From assembly GCA_020633205.1 (NCBI GenBank), contig JACKEB010000013.1, forward strand, positions 310,001-374,000: 64,000 bases of DNA, given 5' to 3'. The notes beneath the pieces were generated by a model, which was given only the letters and a program-made list of their open reading frames with translations, searched no databases and was not told the origin of the DNA. Both the position numbers and the translations under genes were made by a program. The DNA comes from Polyangiaceae bacterium. Lineage in GTDB: Bacteria; Myxococcota_A; Polyangia; Polyangiales; Polyangiaceae. This document shows positions 26,704 to 36,062 of the stretch, in pieces. Position 1 is the stretch's first letter, and each line of letters opens with the position of its first letter.

Positions 26704-27464
26704 TGGAAGAGGAGAGCGCGTGCGAGTGCGAAGAAGGCGCACCCGCGTGGATGGCGACCTTCTCCGACTTGTGCACGCTGCTCCTGACCTTCTTCGTACT
26801 GCTGCTGTCCTTCGCAAACATGGACGTCAAGCAGTTCCGCGTGGCACTCGGATCGGTGAAGGATGCGCTAGGTGTCACCTTCAAGGTGGACGGTGACTTC
26901 GAGGGCATGGCGACTTCCGCTGTGGAAATCAATGACACCCCGAGCGTCGAGGCCTCCAACACGGAAGGTACGTCCCCCAAGGGACGCGTGAAGGCCAAGG
27001 TCATGCGCTATATCCGACAGCAAAACGCGCAGGATCTGATCGAGGTCGCCGAGACGGAGCGGGGCGTGGTGCTACGCGTGACCGACACGGTGCTATTCGA
27101 CACGGGCTCGGACCGACTGAGGAAAGATTCCTCCAAGGTGATCGCCGTCGTGGTCGGCTTGTTCGGCAAGTTCAAGGGGCAGCTGTCCATCGAAGGCCAC
27201 ACCGACGACCGCCCCATCAGCAGTACTCGCTTTCCGTCGAACTGGGAGCTCTCGACCGCTCGTTCGATCGCCGTGCTGCGCGAGCTGGTTGACCAGCAAC
27301 ACGTGGCGGCGAGTCGGCTGAAGGTGGCTGGCTACGCAGACAAACAGCCCCTCGACACCGCCAATACCGCCGCAGCGCGTGGCAAGAATCGTCGGGTTGA
27401 GTTCATCTTTGAGAATCCGCCGCAGTTTCAGAACGACCCCGCTGCGGCCTACACCCTGCCCTGA
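26703..27464 (+). CDS. motB: Flagellar stator protein MotB
   Basis: 253 residues. One membrane helix (about 18-39) begins with the key ion-carrying Asp at D22 in WMATFSD. The C-terminal half (about 120-240) is an OmpA/MotB peptidoglycan-binding domain with SIEGHTDDRPI and NWELSTARSIAVLRELV. The first residues contain CEC, which is unusual but common in related MotB proteins. The start overlaps the motA stop by one base (TAATG). It should anchor the stator to the cell wall. Confidence 0.94.
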   Translation: MEEESACECEEGAPAWMATFSDLCTLLLTFFVLLLSFANMDVKQFRVALGSVKDALGVTFKVDGDFEGMATSAVEINDTPSVEASNTEGTSPKGRVKAKVMRYIRQQNAQDLIEVAETERGVVLRVTDTVLFDTGSDRLRKDSSKVIAVVVGLFGKFKGQLSIEGHTDDRPISSTRFPSNWELSTARSIAVLRELVDQQHVAASRLKVAGYADKQPLDTANTAAARGKNRRVEFIFENPPQFQNDPAAAYTLP

Positions 27465-27839
27465 GGTAGGCTTGCGGCCCTGAGGTGTGTTTGAGTGAGC
27501 CTGGAGCGATGCCCCAAACCTAGAACTTTGAGGACTCTCGCTCGTCATTCCCCTCCAGCACTGATCGAAAGCGGCTCTCGCACACACAGATCAGAAGCGC
27601 TCAGGAGACAGGCAAGGCGCCGCGCGAACTGGAACAGCGCCCACGCAAACCGGAACAGACGCAGATTCGGAGCTAGAGAGCATGCGAAGCAGCCTACAAT
27701 CTCGTATTCTTTGCGACGTTGCTCGCACGGCAGGGCATCACGGATGATGGGGCTGGGCTAACCAGCCGGAGCTTGCGGCTCGCGCGGGTGCAGGATGCGC
27801 CTCATGAAAAGAGCCAACTGGACGATTTGAAGGAGCAGC
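27465..27839. other. 375-base gap after motB
   Basis: No gene is supported here. A short Arg-rich forward frame (27495-27761) lacks protein character. There are two imperfect copies of an AACTGGAACAG-like word near 27628-27660. No clear terminator hairpin with a T-run was found. Confidence 0.4.
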
Positions 27840-28283
27840 ATGTCAGACGAAGACTTGGATGCGATCCCGACCAAGGGGATCAAACCGACCTACATCGCAG
27901 CGGGCGCAGGGTTCATCGCGCTCTGCGTGGTCGCGTTCGTGATGATCAAGGTGGTGAGCGGGAGCAAGGTCCCTGACGAAGACCCCAACGCCGCGGCTGC
28001 TGCTCCAGTGGACACCAGCTCGATGACCCCCGAGGAGCTCAAGAAGCACCTCGAACTCACCCGTAAGGGGTTGAGCATCGCTGACGAGGAAGCCGCCAAG
28101 CAGAAGGCTGCTGAGGACGCGGCGAAGAGGGCGAAGGAGGAACAGGAGAAGCAGGCCGAAGCTCCTTCGGGTGGCACCCCGTCTGGCGGCGCCGCCAAGG
28201 CACCCACCAGCGGCAAGGCCGCGAAGAAGCAAGCCGCGAAGCTCGACGACATCGCGAGCGACATCACCGGCGCGCTCAAGTAG
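27840..28283 (+). CDS. Small single-pass membrane protein with Lys/Ala/Glu-rich coiled coil
   Basis: 147 residues. A short acidic head is followed by one membrane helix at about 18-40, then a strongly charged helical stretch (about 65-105, AAKQKAAEDAAKRAKEEQEKQ) and a Gly/Pro/Lys tail. GGAGCAGC lies upstream of ATG 27840. It could be a tether or scaffold; no family was recognised. It lies downstream of motAB and may belong to the same regulon. Confidence 0.65.
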   Translation: MSDEDLDAIPTKGIKPTYIAAGAGFIALCVVAFVMIKVVSGSKVPDEDPNAAAAAPVDTSSMTPEELKKHLELTRKGLSIADEEAAKQKAAEDAAKRAKEEQEKQAEAPSGGTPSGGAAKAPTSGKAAKKQAAKLDDIASDITGALK

Positions 28284-28427
28284 CCGCCGCCGCAGACACG
28301 CGACCAACGAAGGCGCACCGGTCGGGCTCATCGCTCGGCGAGGTGCGCCTTCCGGCGTTTGTGGGCGCTGCAAACTTGGCCCGTTTCGAGCTGAATCCTT
28401 AGCCTGCCCCTCCTACGAGGAGGCTCC

Positions 28428-29012
28428 TTGTTCGAACGTGCGCAGTCAAAGGTCAGGAATCTGAATCGAGCGGTCCCCGGGCTGGATCCTCGCGGAGATG
28501 CGCGGCTAGAGGAGTCGCCGCGGGTCCCCGCTGCGAGCGCTGCGGACTTGCCGCGCCGCCGTCGCAGCCGGAGACCTCTGTGGATCGTTACCGGCGCCTG
28601 TGGTGGTCTCGCTGTGTTGTTCATCGCGTACGGCATTGGCCGCTACGACGCGGGGCTCGAAAAGGAACGTGTGGAGCAGGCCGCGGAAGCACAGGCGGCG
28701 GGGCAGGCTCGCCAAGCACAGGCGCTCAAGACTGAGCTCGGCGAGGAGCGTGCTCAAAAGCTGCGGCTGAAGGCCGCGGCGAGCCTCTACCAGGCGACGC
28801 TGTCCCTCGGTAAGAAGAACTTCGGCCTCGCGGAAACGCAGCTGAAGGCTGCCGCGGATCAGCTCGAGGAAAGCTCGCCGGATACGGGGAGCGAGCAAGA
28901 CGCGCTAATCATCAGCCTTCGCGACACGAAGGTGGTGGTGACCGATGACGTGAGTGACCAGCGACGACAGCTGGATGAACTCGGGCGGCGCTTGTTGGCG
29001 ACACTCCACTAG
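28428..29012 (+). CDS. Small single-pass membrane protein with periplasmic coiled coil
   Basis: 194 residues starting at TTG 28428, with GAGGAGG at 28417-28423. A basic cytoplasmic head (PRRRRSRRP) precedes a membrane helix (about 51-70). A long helical region of Ala, Gln, Glu and Lys follows (about 75-190). The topology is like the protein at 27840 although the sequences differ. The function is unknown. Confidence 0.65.
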   Translation: MFERAQSKVRNLNRAVPGLDPRGDARLEESPRVPAASAADLPRRRRSRRPLWIVTGACGGLAVLFIAYGIGRYDAGLEKERVEQAAEAQAAGQARQAQALKTELGEERAQKLRLKAAASLYQATLSLGKKNFGLAETQLKAAADQLEESSPDTGSEQDALIISLRDTKVVVTDDVSDQRRQLDELGRRLLATLH

Positions 29013-29038
29013 TCCTCGTCTCTTGCTGCGTTTGCCAA

Positions 29039-29779
29039 TCAGAAGTTGGCTCGACGCATCGCCGCTCGCGGCAGCCGCCGCACTACACCCATGATGCCGC
29101 CCCAGATGCGTGGCGTGTGAAGCACAGCAGTATCTCCCTCGAGCGCGCGCTGGATGTCCTTGGCTACGCCGTCGGGATCTCCCGCGAAGGGCGGGGGGGT
29201 GAGGTCAGCCGTCATGCGCGTTCGCACAAAGCCCGGTCTAACGTCTAGTACGCGCAGGCCTGACGTGTGAAACGTATGATCCAACGCTTCGAGATAGGCC
29301 GAGAGCCCAGCTTTGCTCGCTCCGTAGATGGCGACCGGCTTGCGACCCCGTTCGCCGGCGACGGATGACAGCACGACGAGCGTTCCTCCCCCATGGGCCA
29401 ACAGGCGTTTCCGTGCGCACTCGCAGAAGGCCACGCTATTGGTGAAGTTGACCGTCATCAGCCGCTGCGCGAGTTCTGAGTTGGCGGCTAGTTCTTCTTG
29501 AGGGGCGAACATGGCTGCGGTCAGGATGACCGTGTCGAAGCCGCCCATAGTCCCTTCAGCCTGATTCAGCGCCTCATCGAAACCGTCGGGAGCCTCGAGG
29601 TCACAGGCAGCGAACCCAACGCGTAGCCCGTTTGGATGGCGGGCCTCGAGATCGCTCGCGCTCTTCGCAAGCTCCTCGCTGTCCCGACCGAGCAAGAAGA
29701 CCCACGATCCGCTTTCCGCGAGGCGCCTGGCGAGACTCCTGCCGATGCCTGACGTGGCCCCAAGAATGACTGCTTTCAT
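29039..29779 (-). CDS. SDR oxidoreductase, DprE2-like
   Basis: 246 residues. It starts MKAVILGATSGIGRSLA, has LSSVAGERGR and the catalytic YGASKAGLSAYLEAL, and ends with a basic tail typical of DprE2 relatives. DprE2 reduces the 2'-keto intermediate made by DprE1, completing epimerisation of a polyprenyl-phosphoryl pentose. The gene begins 3 bases after the DprE1-like stop, with its ribosome site inside the end of that gene. Paired use is well supported; the exact sugar is not known. Confidence 0.85.
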   Translation of the reverse strand: MKAVILGATSGIGRSLARRLAESGSWVFLLGRDSEELAKSASDLEARHPNGLRVGFAACDLEAPDGFDEALNQAEGTMGGFDTVILTAAMFAPQEELAANSELAQRLMTVNFTNSVAFCECARKRLLAHGGGTLVVLSSVAGERGRKPVAIYGASKAGLSAYLEALDHTFHTSGLRVLDVRPGFVRTRMTADLTPPPFAGDPDGVAKDIQRALEGDTAVLHTPRIWGGIMGVVRRLPRAAMRRANF

Positions 29780-29782
29780 TTG

Positions 29783-31153
29783 TCAGTACTCCAAGAGTCG
29801 TTGTGAGAGCGCACTGCGAAGCCGACGATTGGGATCCCAGCGTTCCCGCAGCGCGTTGAAGGTTGGGAGTCTAGGCTCCATCGCAGCGAAGTCGCGCCGG
29901 CTGGTAAATCGGTCCTTGGTCAGGTAGATGCGCCCACCTGCCGAGATGACGAACTCGTTCAACAGTCGCACGACCCTTGGTGTTTCCTCGGTGATACGCA
30001 TGTCTGCGGCGATCGACGTTCCCTCCAGGGGGAAAGACAACACACCACGCCCTTCGGGGCCGCAGTCCTTGATCACGCACAGCGGTGAGGTGCTCTGGGT
30101 CTGAACCATGCGCTGCAAGAACTCGTGCACGGCTTCGGGTCCGGCGGCGCGAGGCAGCACACATTGGTATTGGGTGAAGCCGCGCTTTCCGTAGGCTCGG
30201 TTCCAGTCCAACACGCGATCGAGGGGATAGAAGAACGGTTCCGGCGTACTCAGGCTGCGGGAGATCCCCGCCCGGTGAGCGCGAAAGAACGCGGTGTTGA
30301 AGGCGCGGGCCGTGTACCGGTTGAGTGCGCCAGTTGGCAGGTCGAATGGGAAGCGTAGGCTGTGCGCCGGAGGACGAGCCCCCGGCGGTGCTTCGGAGGA
30401 CCATTCACCGGCCATCAAGACGCCCCGGCCGAGGTGCTTTTGCCTCGCGAGGCAGTCGATCCAGCCCATGGTATATGGGAATCGGGACGCGGCGTCGGAC
30501 AAGCAGGTCAAGAACTCGCCTAGGTTGTTGACCCGAAGCGTTTCCGTGCGAATCCAGGGCGAAGGAATGGCGCGCAATTGAAACTCGACTTCGAGGATGT
30601 GACCGAGCAGGCCCATGCCGCCGATGCAGCCGTAGAACAGATCTGAGTGCTCGCGCGGCGAGCACTCGACCAAGTCCCCGTCTCCGAGGCGCACGAGTAG
30701 GCCCGAGACGTGGGCACCGAAGCAACCATCTCGATGGTGGTTCTTCCCGTGTACGTCGCTGGCAACCATGCCTCCCAGGGTGACGAACTGGGTGCCCGGT
30801 GAGACGGGAGTGAACCAGCCTCGCGGGATGAATAGCCGATTCAGCTCCGCGAGGGTCAAGCCGCTTTCCGCTCGCAGCCTACCGCTCACAGGGTCGAAGG
30901 CGAGCACGCGGTCCGCGAGCAAGGTCGAGGCGAGGCGATCCGAGGCTCTCGCCGGCAACGAAGCGTCTCCGTATGAGCGAGCCAGACCGCGAGCCAGCGC
31001 CGCGCCCTCAGTCGATTCTCCGAGTCGTTCGTGAGCGATCTCGTAACCCAGGGCGGTCATGCGCCCCCAACTGGTCAGCGCCTTGGCGCGGGGGACCATG
31101 GTTATTGCCGTAGGGATGCGATTCGTCGCGGCCATCGCCTCGACATGTCTCAC
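29783..31153 (-). CDS. FAD-dependent oxidoreductase, DprE1-like
   Basis: 456 residues from GTG 31153 (later starts at 31135 and 31099 are possible). The FAD-binding PCMH region has LTSWGR and GLARSYGDAS (56-65), then FVTLGGMVASDVHGKNHH. The C-terminal part aligns well by eye with mycobacterial DprE1: GFTQYQCVLP, RGVLSFPLEG, GGRIYLTKD and PRLPTFNALRERWDP. The essential Lys is K413. The position that lines up with Cys387 of the mycobacterial enzyme is Ala (A382). It probably oxidises the 2'-hydroxyl of a lipid-linked pentose, together with the SDR downstream. Confidence 0.85.
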   Translation of the reverse strand: MRHVEAMAATNRIPTAITMVPRAKALTSWGRMTALGYEIAHERLGESTEGAALARGLARSYGDASLPARASDRLASTLLADRVLAFDPVSGRLRAESGLTLAELNRLFIPRGWFTPVSPGTQFVTLGGMVASDVHGKNHHRDGCFGAHVSGLLVRLGDGDLVECSPREHSDLFYGCIGGMGLLGHILEVEFQLRAIPSPWIRTETLRVNNLGEFLTCLSDAASRFPYTMGWIDCLARQKHLGRGVLMAGEWSSEAPPGARPPAHSLRFPFDLPTGALNRYTARAFNTAFFRAHRAGISRSLSTPEPFFYPLDRVLDWNRAYGKRGFTQYQCVLPRAAGPEAVHEFLQRMVQTQSTSPLCVIKDCGPEGRGVLSFPLEGTSIAADMRITEETPRVVRLLNEFVISAGGRIYLTKDRFTSRRDFAAMEPRLPTFNALRERWDPNRRLRSALSQRLLEY

Positions 31154-31349
31154 GAGCTGAGCATGTGTGCTAGGTGGCGCCGCCGCTCTTCACCGAGTCT
31201 CCACGCGGCGGCTCGCCCCCGCGCGTTCTTCCATGCGGCCCGATTCGTGAAACTTGCGTGGAGCGCGTGAGGAGAACCCCGCATGATTGAGTGCTGGACC
31301 CCCCAGCTTCCCTCACTTATGCCTGCGCCGTGGTGGCGGCGAGGGGAGT

Positions 31350-34300
31350 ATGTTGAGCTTGGCGCAGAGGGCTTTGGTACCGCTTATCTGGGTGCTGGCA
31401 ATCTGGTGCCTTGCTGGCTGCACCCAAGCGGTTCCACGCTTTCCTTTTGGTGACGTCTCCACCCAGGTGGCGAAGGACTCGATGCGGCAGCTCGAGACGG
31501 ACACGTTGATCGTCGTCTACCCGGAGGGTAAGCGAGACCAGGCGTTGCGCTTTGCCCGACGCGCGGAGTACTGCCGCGAGGAACTGGTACGTCGCGCCTT
31601 GATCAAAGGTGGGGCGAGCGAAGAGAAGGCCGTGTTGATCTTGCCGGACGTGTCGATCAACAACGCGTTCGTGGTACCTCCGATCGGTCGCGAACCGATC
31701 GGTGTGATCCCTACGCACCAGACCAGCGACTTCTTCTTGAAGCTGAACCTGCCGCCGGATGCGGGGATCATCGGTTGCCACGAGATGACGCACTACGTCC
31801 AAGGGCAGCAGATCGGCGGCTTCCCCGGAGCCTTGCACGCCGCGTTCGGGGATCTGTACACGCCGCAAATCGGGCTCGCGCCCTGGTTTCTGGAGGGGCT
31901 GGCGGTTTACTACGAGACTCGCCTTCAAGACGGCGCCGGCCGGCTCGGAACACGCTACTTCGAAGGCTTCCTTGCTGCGGGTTTTCAAGCAGAGGGGGAG
32001 CAGATCACCGGCGGCCTGCTGAGCGAGTTCAACCGTCGGGTGTCGTTCGGGCACTACTTGTTCGGCGCCTTCTTCGTCGATTACCTCGCGCGCACGTACG
32101 GCGAAGGCCGCCTGTGGCAGGTGGTCAAGGGTCAAGGACGGCGAGTCATCCCGATCTTCGATGTGAGCGGCGTGTTCAAGGGCGTGTACGGGAAGTCCCT
32201 CGCGGACTTGCTGGACGACTTTGACGCGGACCTGCGTAAACGGTTTCCCCCGCGGAAGCGACCGGCTGGCCAGGTTCTCGTGCGTCAGTTGGGGGCGAGT
32301 GTGCGCTATGCCCGCGGCTCGCGCGGGAGCGAAGCGTTCATCTCTGCGGACGTCGACGAGCCGGTGTCCCTCAGCGTGGTGCGAGACGGCAAGGTCATCC
32401 TGGCGCGGAAGCTGACGGACGTCTTGCCGGGGCGCACGTTGGCGGCTCCCAGCGTCAACCTCACGAGTGGGCTCGCGTTCTCGCCGGACGAACGCTTCGT
32501 CTACTTCACCGTGGTGGACCAAGGCTTCGAGCGCCAGGTGTCGCGCCTCGTGCGCCTAGATGTCTCGGAGGATCGCCTCGCCGTGGTGAAGCGGGATCTG
32601 CGCGGGCCAGGGGGCTCCGTCAGCGCGGACGGCGGTTGGTACTTTCATTCCGTTGCGACCCTCGACAGCTATGTGCTGGCGAAGACCGATCTCTCAACCG
32701 GGCGCACGCTGCGCATCACGCGACCTAAGCCGCGCCAGTACCTAGCTTCTCCGGTCGTGTCGCCTCGGGGAGATAGGTTGCTGGTGACCGAGGCCTCCGA
32801 TAGCGGCGTGCGTCTCGCGATCTATTCGACCAACGGGCAGCGCCTGCAGGCAGTGCCTGCCCCGGCAGGCCAGGCATTCGAGGCAAGCTGGGTTGACGAG
32901 CAACAGGTAGTTTTTACGGCGAGCGATGGGCACGTCATGCAGGTCCATCTGGCGGACTTACGAGAAGGCAGCTATCGGGCGATCACCCACGCACCTTATC
33001 TGACTTCACAGCCCTGGAGTGATGGCCGGCACGTGAGGTTCTTGAACCGCAAAGGGTGGCGCTTCGGTCTCGAGCAGGCGCCAGTTCCTCCCGGATTTCA
33101 GCGCGCTCAGGGCTCTGCCTTTGGGCCACTTGCGCAGTCCTCCCAAGCGCAGTCGTCCTACGCGCAGTCGTCCTACGCGCAGTCGCCTCGAAAGATATTG
33201 CCTCCCGGAAATGCTGTGGCCGGTGAGCAGGCCCCGGTGGTCGTCTTGAGTCCACGGGTCCAGGGTGATACGGCTTCCGACTCTTCTGCTTATCGCGAGC
33301 GCCGCCGGCCCATGGACCGCGATGTCCAGGTGGAGTCAGACGAACCCTATTCGGCGCTCGACAGCTTGTTCCTGCCAAACTCCTGGGGACCGTGGTTCGT
33401 CAGCTCCGGGGGCAACTCCACTTACGGTGTGGCACTCCGCGGCGGCGACCGTCTCGGCTACCACGAGTACGCCCTCGCGGGCGCCTACAACTTCACTGCG
33501 GAGGCTCCGTCTGGGCTCATCAGCTACATCAACGCGAGCCTGGCACCGGTGTTCTTCGATCTCGACTTGCAGCACTTCGCGAGCCTAGACCAGGGAGACG
33601 ATGGCGACGCCGACGACGTGCTGAGCCGGGAAACCGTGGGTCGCATCTCGGCGAGGGGCGCTTGGGCGGCTGGTTTCGAGTCTCAAGCCGGCTTTCGCTT
33701 CGCCGACATCCTACGAGAACTAGGTCCCGACCGAGACCTCCTCCAGGTTCGGCAGTTTGCCGGGCCCTTCGTGGGTCTTGCCTGGAGCGCGTTCGAAGCG
33801 ACTCCCTACTCAGGAGTCAGACGCGGGCTCGCGCTGGATTCGTTGGTGAGTTTTTTCCCTAGGGAATTAAGTGAGTTCAGTGACTTTGGTCTCGAGGATG
33901 CCTCACTAGGCGCTGCGTTCGTCGTGCCGCTGCCTCTTTCCTCGCGGCATACACTTCGGGTGGGTGCGCGTGGGCGTGCCCTGATCGGCGCGCCCGACGG
34001 GCTCAACCTGCTCCAGATAGGGGGAGGAGCCAGCGATCTCATTCCAGAGGTGCTTCAGGCTCCCGGGGGGCCGAATCATTCGGCTGGCGTGCTTCCTCCG
34101 GGTCTACGCTTCTACGAGTCGCTACGCGGTTTCGAGGACCGAGCTTTCTACGCCGACCGCGTGGCGACCGCAGAACTCGCGTACCGCTATCCGGTGATCA
34201 TCGATGCCGGGAACATCGCGACCTTCCGCTTTCTTCCACGCTTCTTCTTGCGCCAGATCGACTTCGAGCTTTTCGGTGCTGGCGCGCTGCTGCCTGCCGA

Positions 34301-34445
34301 CGAAGAGGCGCTGGCCATCGGCGGCAGCATGGCGCTTCGCATGGCCTTCTGGCGGGTGCCATTCTTTCTCAGAACTCAGCTCGCGCGTCGCGTCACCCAG
34401 GATCGAGCGTGGGCACCGTTTACTGCCCTGGGCATCGATCTCTAA
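31350..34445 (+). CDS. Giant lipoprotein: gluzincin-type peptidase, propeller and outer-membrane barrel-like domains
   Basis: 1,031 residues from ATG 31350. GAGGGGAG precedes it, and the signal peptide with lipobox LAGC follows at once; an earlier TTG at 31287 is less likely. Residues about 30-290 form a peptidase-MA-like domain with zinc motif HEMTH (144-148) and the third ligand E182 in WFLEGLA. A TolB/WD-like propeller follows (about 310-590), then a short AQSSY repeat (about 595-612). The last 350 residues look like outer-membrane beta strands, with Gly and aromatic alternation as in BamA-type barrels. All elements of an active protease are present. The target is unknown. Confidence 0.83.
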   Translation: MLSLAQRALVPLIWVLAIWCLAGCTQAVPRFPFGDVSTQVAKDSMRQLETDTLIVVYPEGKRDQALRFARRAEYCREELVRRALIKGGASEEKAVLILPDVSINNAFVVPPIGREPIGVIPTHQTSDFFLKLNLPPDAGIIGCHEMTHYVQGQQIGGFPGALHAAFGDLYTPQIGLAPWFLEGLAVYYETRLQDGAGRLGTRYFEGFLAAGFQAEGEQITGGLLSEFNRRVSFGHYLFGAFFVDYLARTYGEGRLWQVVKGQGRRVIPIFDVSGVFKGVYGKSLADLLDDFDADLRKRFPPRKRPAGQVLVRQLGASVRYARGSRGSEAFISADVDEPVSLSVVRDGKVILARKLTDVLPGRTLAAPSVNLTSGLAFSPDERFVYFTVVDQGFERQVSRLVRLDVSEDRLAVVKRDLRGPGGSVSADGGWYFHSVATLDSYVLAKTDLSTGRTLRITRPKPRQYLASPVVSPRGDRLLVTEASDSGVRLAIYSTNGQRLQAVPAPAGQAFEASWVDEQQVVFTASDGHVMQVHLADLREGSYRAITHAPYLTSQPWSDGRHVRFLNRKGWRFGLEQAPVPPGFQRAQGSAFGPLAQSSQAQSSYAQSSYAQSPRKILPPGNAVAGEQAPVVVLSPRVQGDTASDSSAYRERRRPMDRDVQVESDEPYSALDSLFLPNSWGPWFVSSGGNSTYGVALRGGDRLGYHEYALAGAYNFTAEAPSGLISYINASLAPVFFDLDLQHFASLDQGDDGDADDVLSRETVGRISARGAWAAGFESQAGFRFADILRELGPDRDLLQVRQFAGPFVGLAWSAFEATPYSGVRRGLALDSLVSFFPRELSEFSDFGLEDASLGAAFVVPLPLSSRHTLRVGARGRALIGAPDGLNLLQIGGGASDLIPEVLQAPGGPNHSAGVLPPGLRFYESLRGFEDRAFYADRVATAELAYRYPVIIDAGNIATFRFLPRFFLRQIDFELFGAGALLPADEEALAIGGSMALRMAFWRVPFFLRTQLARRVTQDRAWAPFTALGIDL

Positions 34446-34528
34446 GGCATTGAGCACTGGGGGACTGCGCACTGAGGGACTGCGCACTGAGGGACTGCGC
34501 ACTGAGGGACTGCGCACTGAGGCATTGA
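34446..34528 (+). repeat. 15-bp tandem repeat array
   Basis: Just after the stop of the large lipoprotein are four perfect copies of GGGACTGCGCACTGA (34461-34520), flanked on each side by degenerate copies. On the reverse strand this reads as repeated RSPSV codons, but no gene there is supported. The first part of the gap to the next gene (34829) is therefore repeat; the remaining 300 bases show no gene. Confidence 0.85.
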
Positions 34529-34828
34529 CCTTTCGAGAGACCTTCTACGTCCGTTCAGTGGCGGCTATCCGACGAACGGAATCGTATGCTGTGCCGGATG
34601 CCTCGCAAAAAAAGCGATCCTCGTCGCTCGCGGAGTTGCCGCGAGGAACCGAAAGGGGAGGTTGGTACGCTTAAGCTTGAATTCCTCGAAGCGAACCCTA
34701 ATACTCTGATCGTTTCACCGGGTGCCGTTTTAACCTCGCGGTTCCAAAGGTGCTTACCACCGCCTCAACGTGATGGGCGTTGGTTGATGTTCAGGGCGGC
34801 AAACCGTCGTGGCAGGGTGGGGAAATCC

Positions 34829-35914
34829 ATGAGCCAGAAGGAAGCGCAACAGCAGAGTGAAGCTGCGGCGGCTAGCGAGCTGGTCGCCAAGGGGCTCGAT
34901 CACTACGGTCGCAATGAAGTCGACTCCGCGGTTGCCTGCTGGCGTCAAGCAGCTGAGCTCGACGCGAGCAACCAGCAGGCGCTCGACTACCTGGACGCGG
35001 CCGGTTTCGAACCAGTGGTTCCGGGGGGCGCCCAGGTGATCGACATCAGCACCGCACGGCGCATCCTCACCCCCTTGCCCCCTGCTCCGGATCCCAAGGA
35101 GCTCCAAGGCGCGCGTATGCGTGAGCTCGAGACACTGCTCGAGGGTAAGCGCTACGAGGAAGCTCTCGAGCTGCTGTTACGGGCACGCATTCAGGAGCCC
35201 AACGAGCCCGCCATTTCCAGGGGGATCCGTCTGCTCAAGGATCGGCTGCTACTCGACTACGTGCGGCGCCTGGGCGATCTGGACCAGATCCCGGTTCGCG
35301 GGGATGGGCCCGCGCCGTCCAGCGAACCCGAAAAGGGGATCTACACCCTGGTGGACGGCATCGCTTCGATTGACGACTTGCTACAGGTCTCCCCGCTCGG
35401 TCGCTTCGAGACCTACCGTTGTCTTGCGCGCCTCCTCGACCGTAACGCGATCACGTTGAGCGATGCGGCTCCCTGGAGCCTCCCCGTGCCGGAACCCAAA
35501 ACGGAGGTTCGCGCCAAGCGCCCGCACGTGGAAGGCACAGCCGCTCCCGTGCAGAGCCCCGCATCCAAGTCCCTCGAGGCGCTCACGGATCTGGACGGGT
35601 TCCTAGGAGCATCACTCATCGATTCCGGCACTGGGCGTGTGCTCGGCAGAGCTGGCGGTAGTGGCTTCGATCTCGAGCTGGCTAGCGCGCTGAACGCCGA
35701 TGTCGTGCGCTGCAAGCTGCAGGCGATGGAGACACTTGGCTTGAGCGAGCAGCTCGAAGACATCGTGGTCACTTTGCCGGAGCAGTACCACATCACGCGC
35801 GCCGTGAAGGATCGCCCCGAAGTGTTGTTGTACCTGGTGACGGACCGCAGTCGGTCGAACCTGGCGCTCGCACGCATGCGCCTGATCGAATTTGATTCTT
35901 CGCTAGCGCTCTAG
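34829..35914 (+). CDS. TPR, winged-helix and Roadblock-like protein
   Basis: 361 residues from ATG 34829; the open frame extends upstream but there it has no protein character. A tetratricopeptide-like part (about 10-60, ELVAKGLDHYGRNEVDSAVACWRQAAEL) is followed by a region (about 165-210, YTLVDGIASIDDLLQVSPLGRFETYRCLARL). That region resembles the C-terminal winged helix found in many myxobacterial signalling proteins. The last 110 residues resemble a Roadblock/LC7 fold, the type used by MglB to act on small GTPases. Cytoplasmic. A role in polarity or motility signalling is possible; no GTPase gene is adjacent. Confidence 0.7.
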   Translation: MSQKEAQQQSEAAAASELVAKGLDHYGRNEVDSAVACWRQAAELDASNQQALDYLDAAGFEPVVPGGAQVIDISTARRILTPLPPAPDPKELQGARMRELETLLEGKRYEEALELLLRARIQEPNEPAISRGIRLLKDRLLLDYVRRLGDLDQIPVRGDGPAPSSEPEKGIYTLVDGIASIDDLLQVSPLGRFETYRCLARLLDRNAITLSDAAPWSLPVPEPKTEVRAKRPHVEGTAAPVQSPASKSLEALTDLDGFLGASLIDSGTGRVLGRAGGSGFDLELASALNADVVRCKLQAMETLGLSEQLEDIVVTLPEQYHITRAVKDRPEVLLYLVTDRSRSNLALARMRLIEFDSSLAL

Positions 35915-36062
35915 TGTCCCGTCTGAGTAGTTCGCACAGATTCACCTCACTAGAGTTCGGCGGTTTGGCATGCCCGCTCCAGGAGGCGCGAAGAGGGAGC
36001 GATTGAAGTAGACTTCAACCCCTACTCAAGCGGATTTCCACGCTCCGAGTTAGGGGGTGAGG

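Noticed and set aside
27465..27839. Possible cyclic-di-GMP riboswitch before the small membrane protein
   Set aside because: None of the conserved GEMM core words are present.
31317..32522. 401-residue reverse open frame
   Set aside because: Opposes the peptidase part of the large lipoprotein, where the HEMTH motif proves the forward frame.
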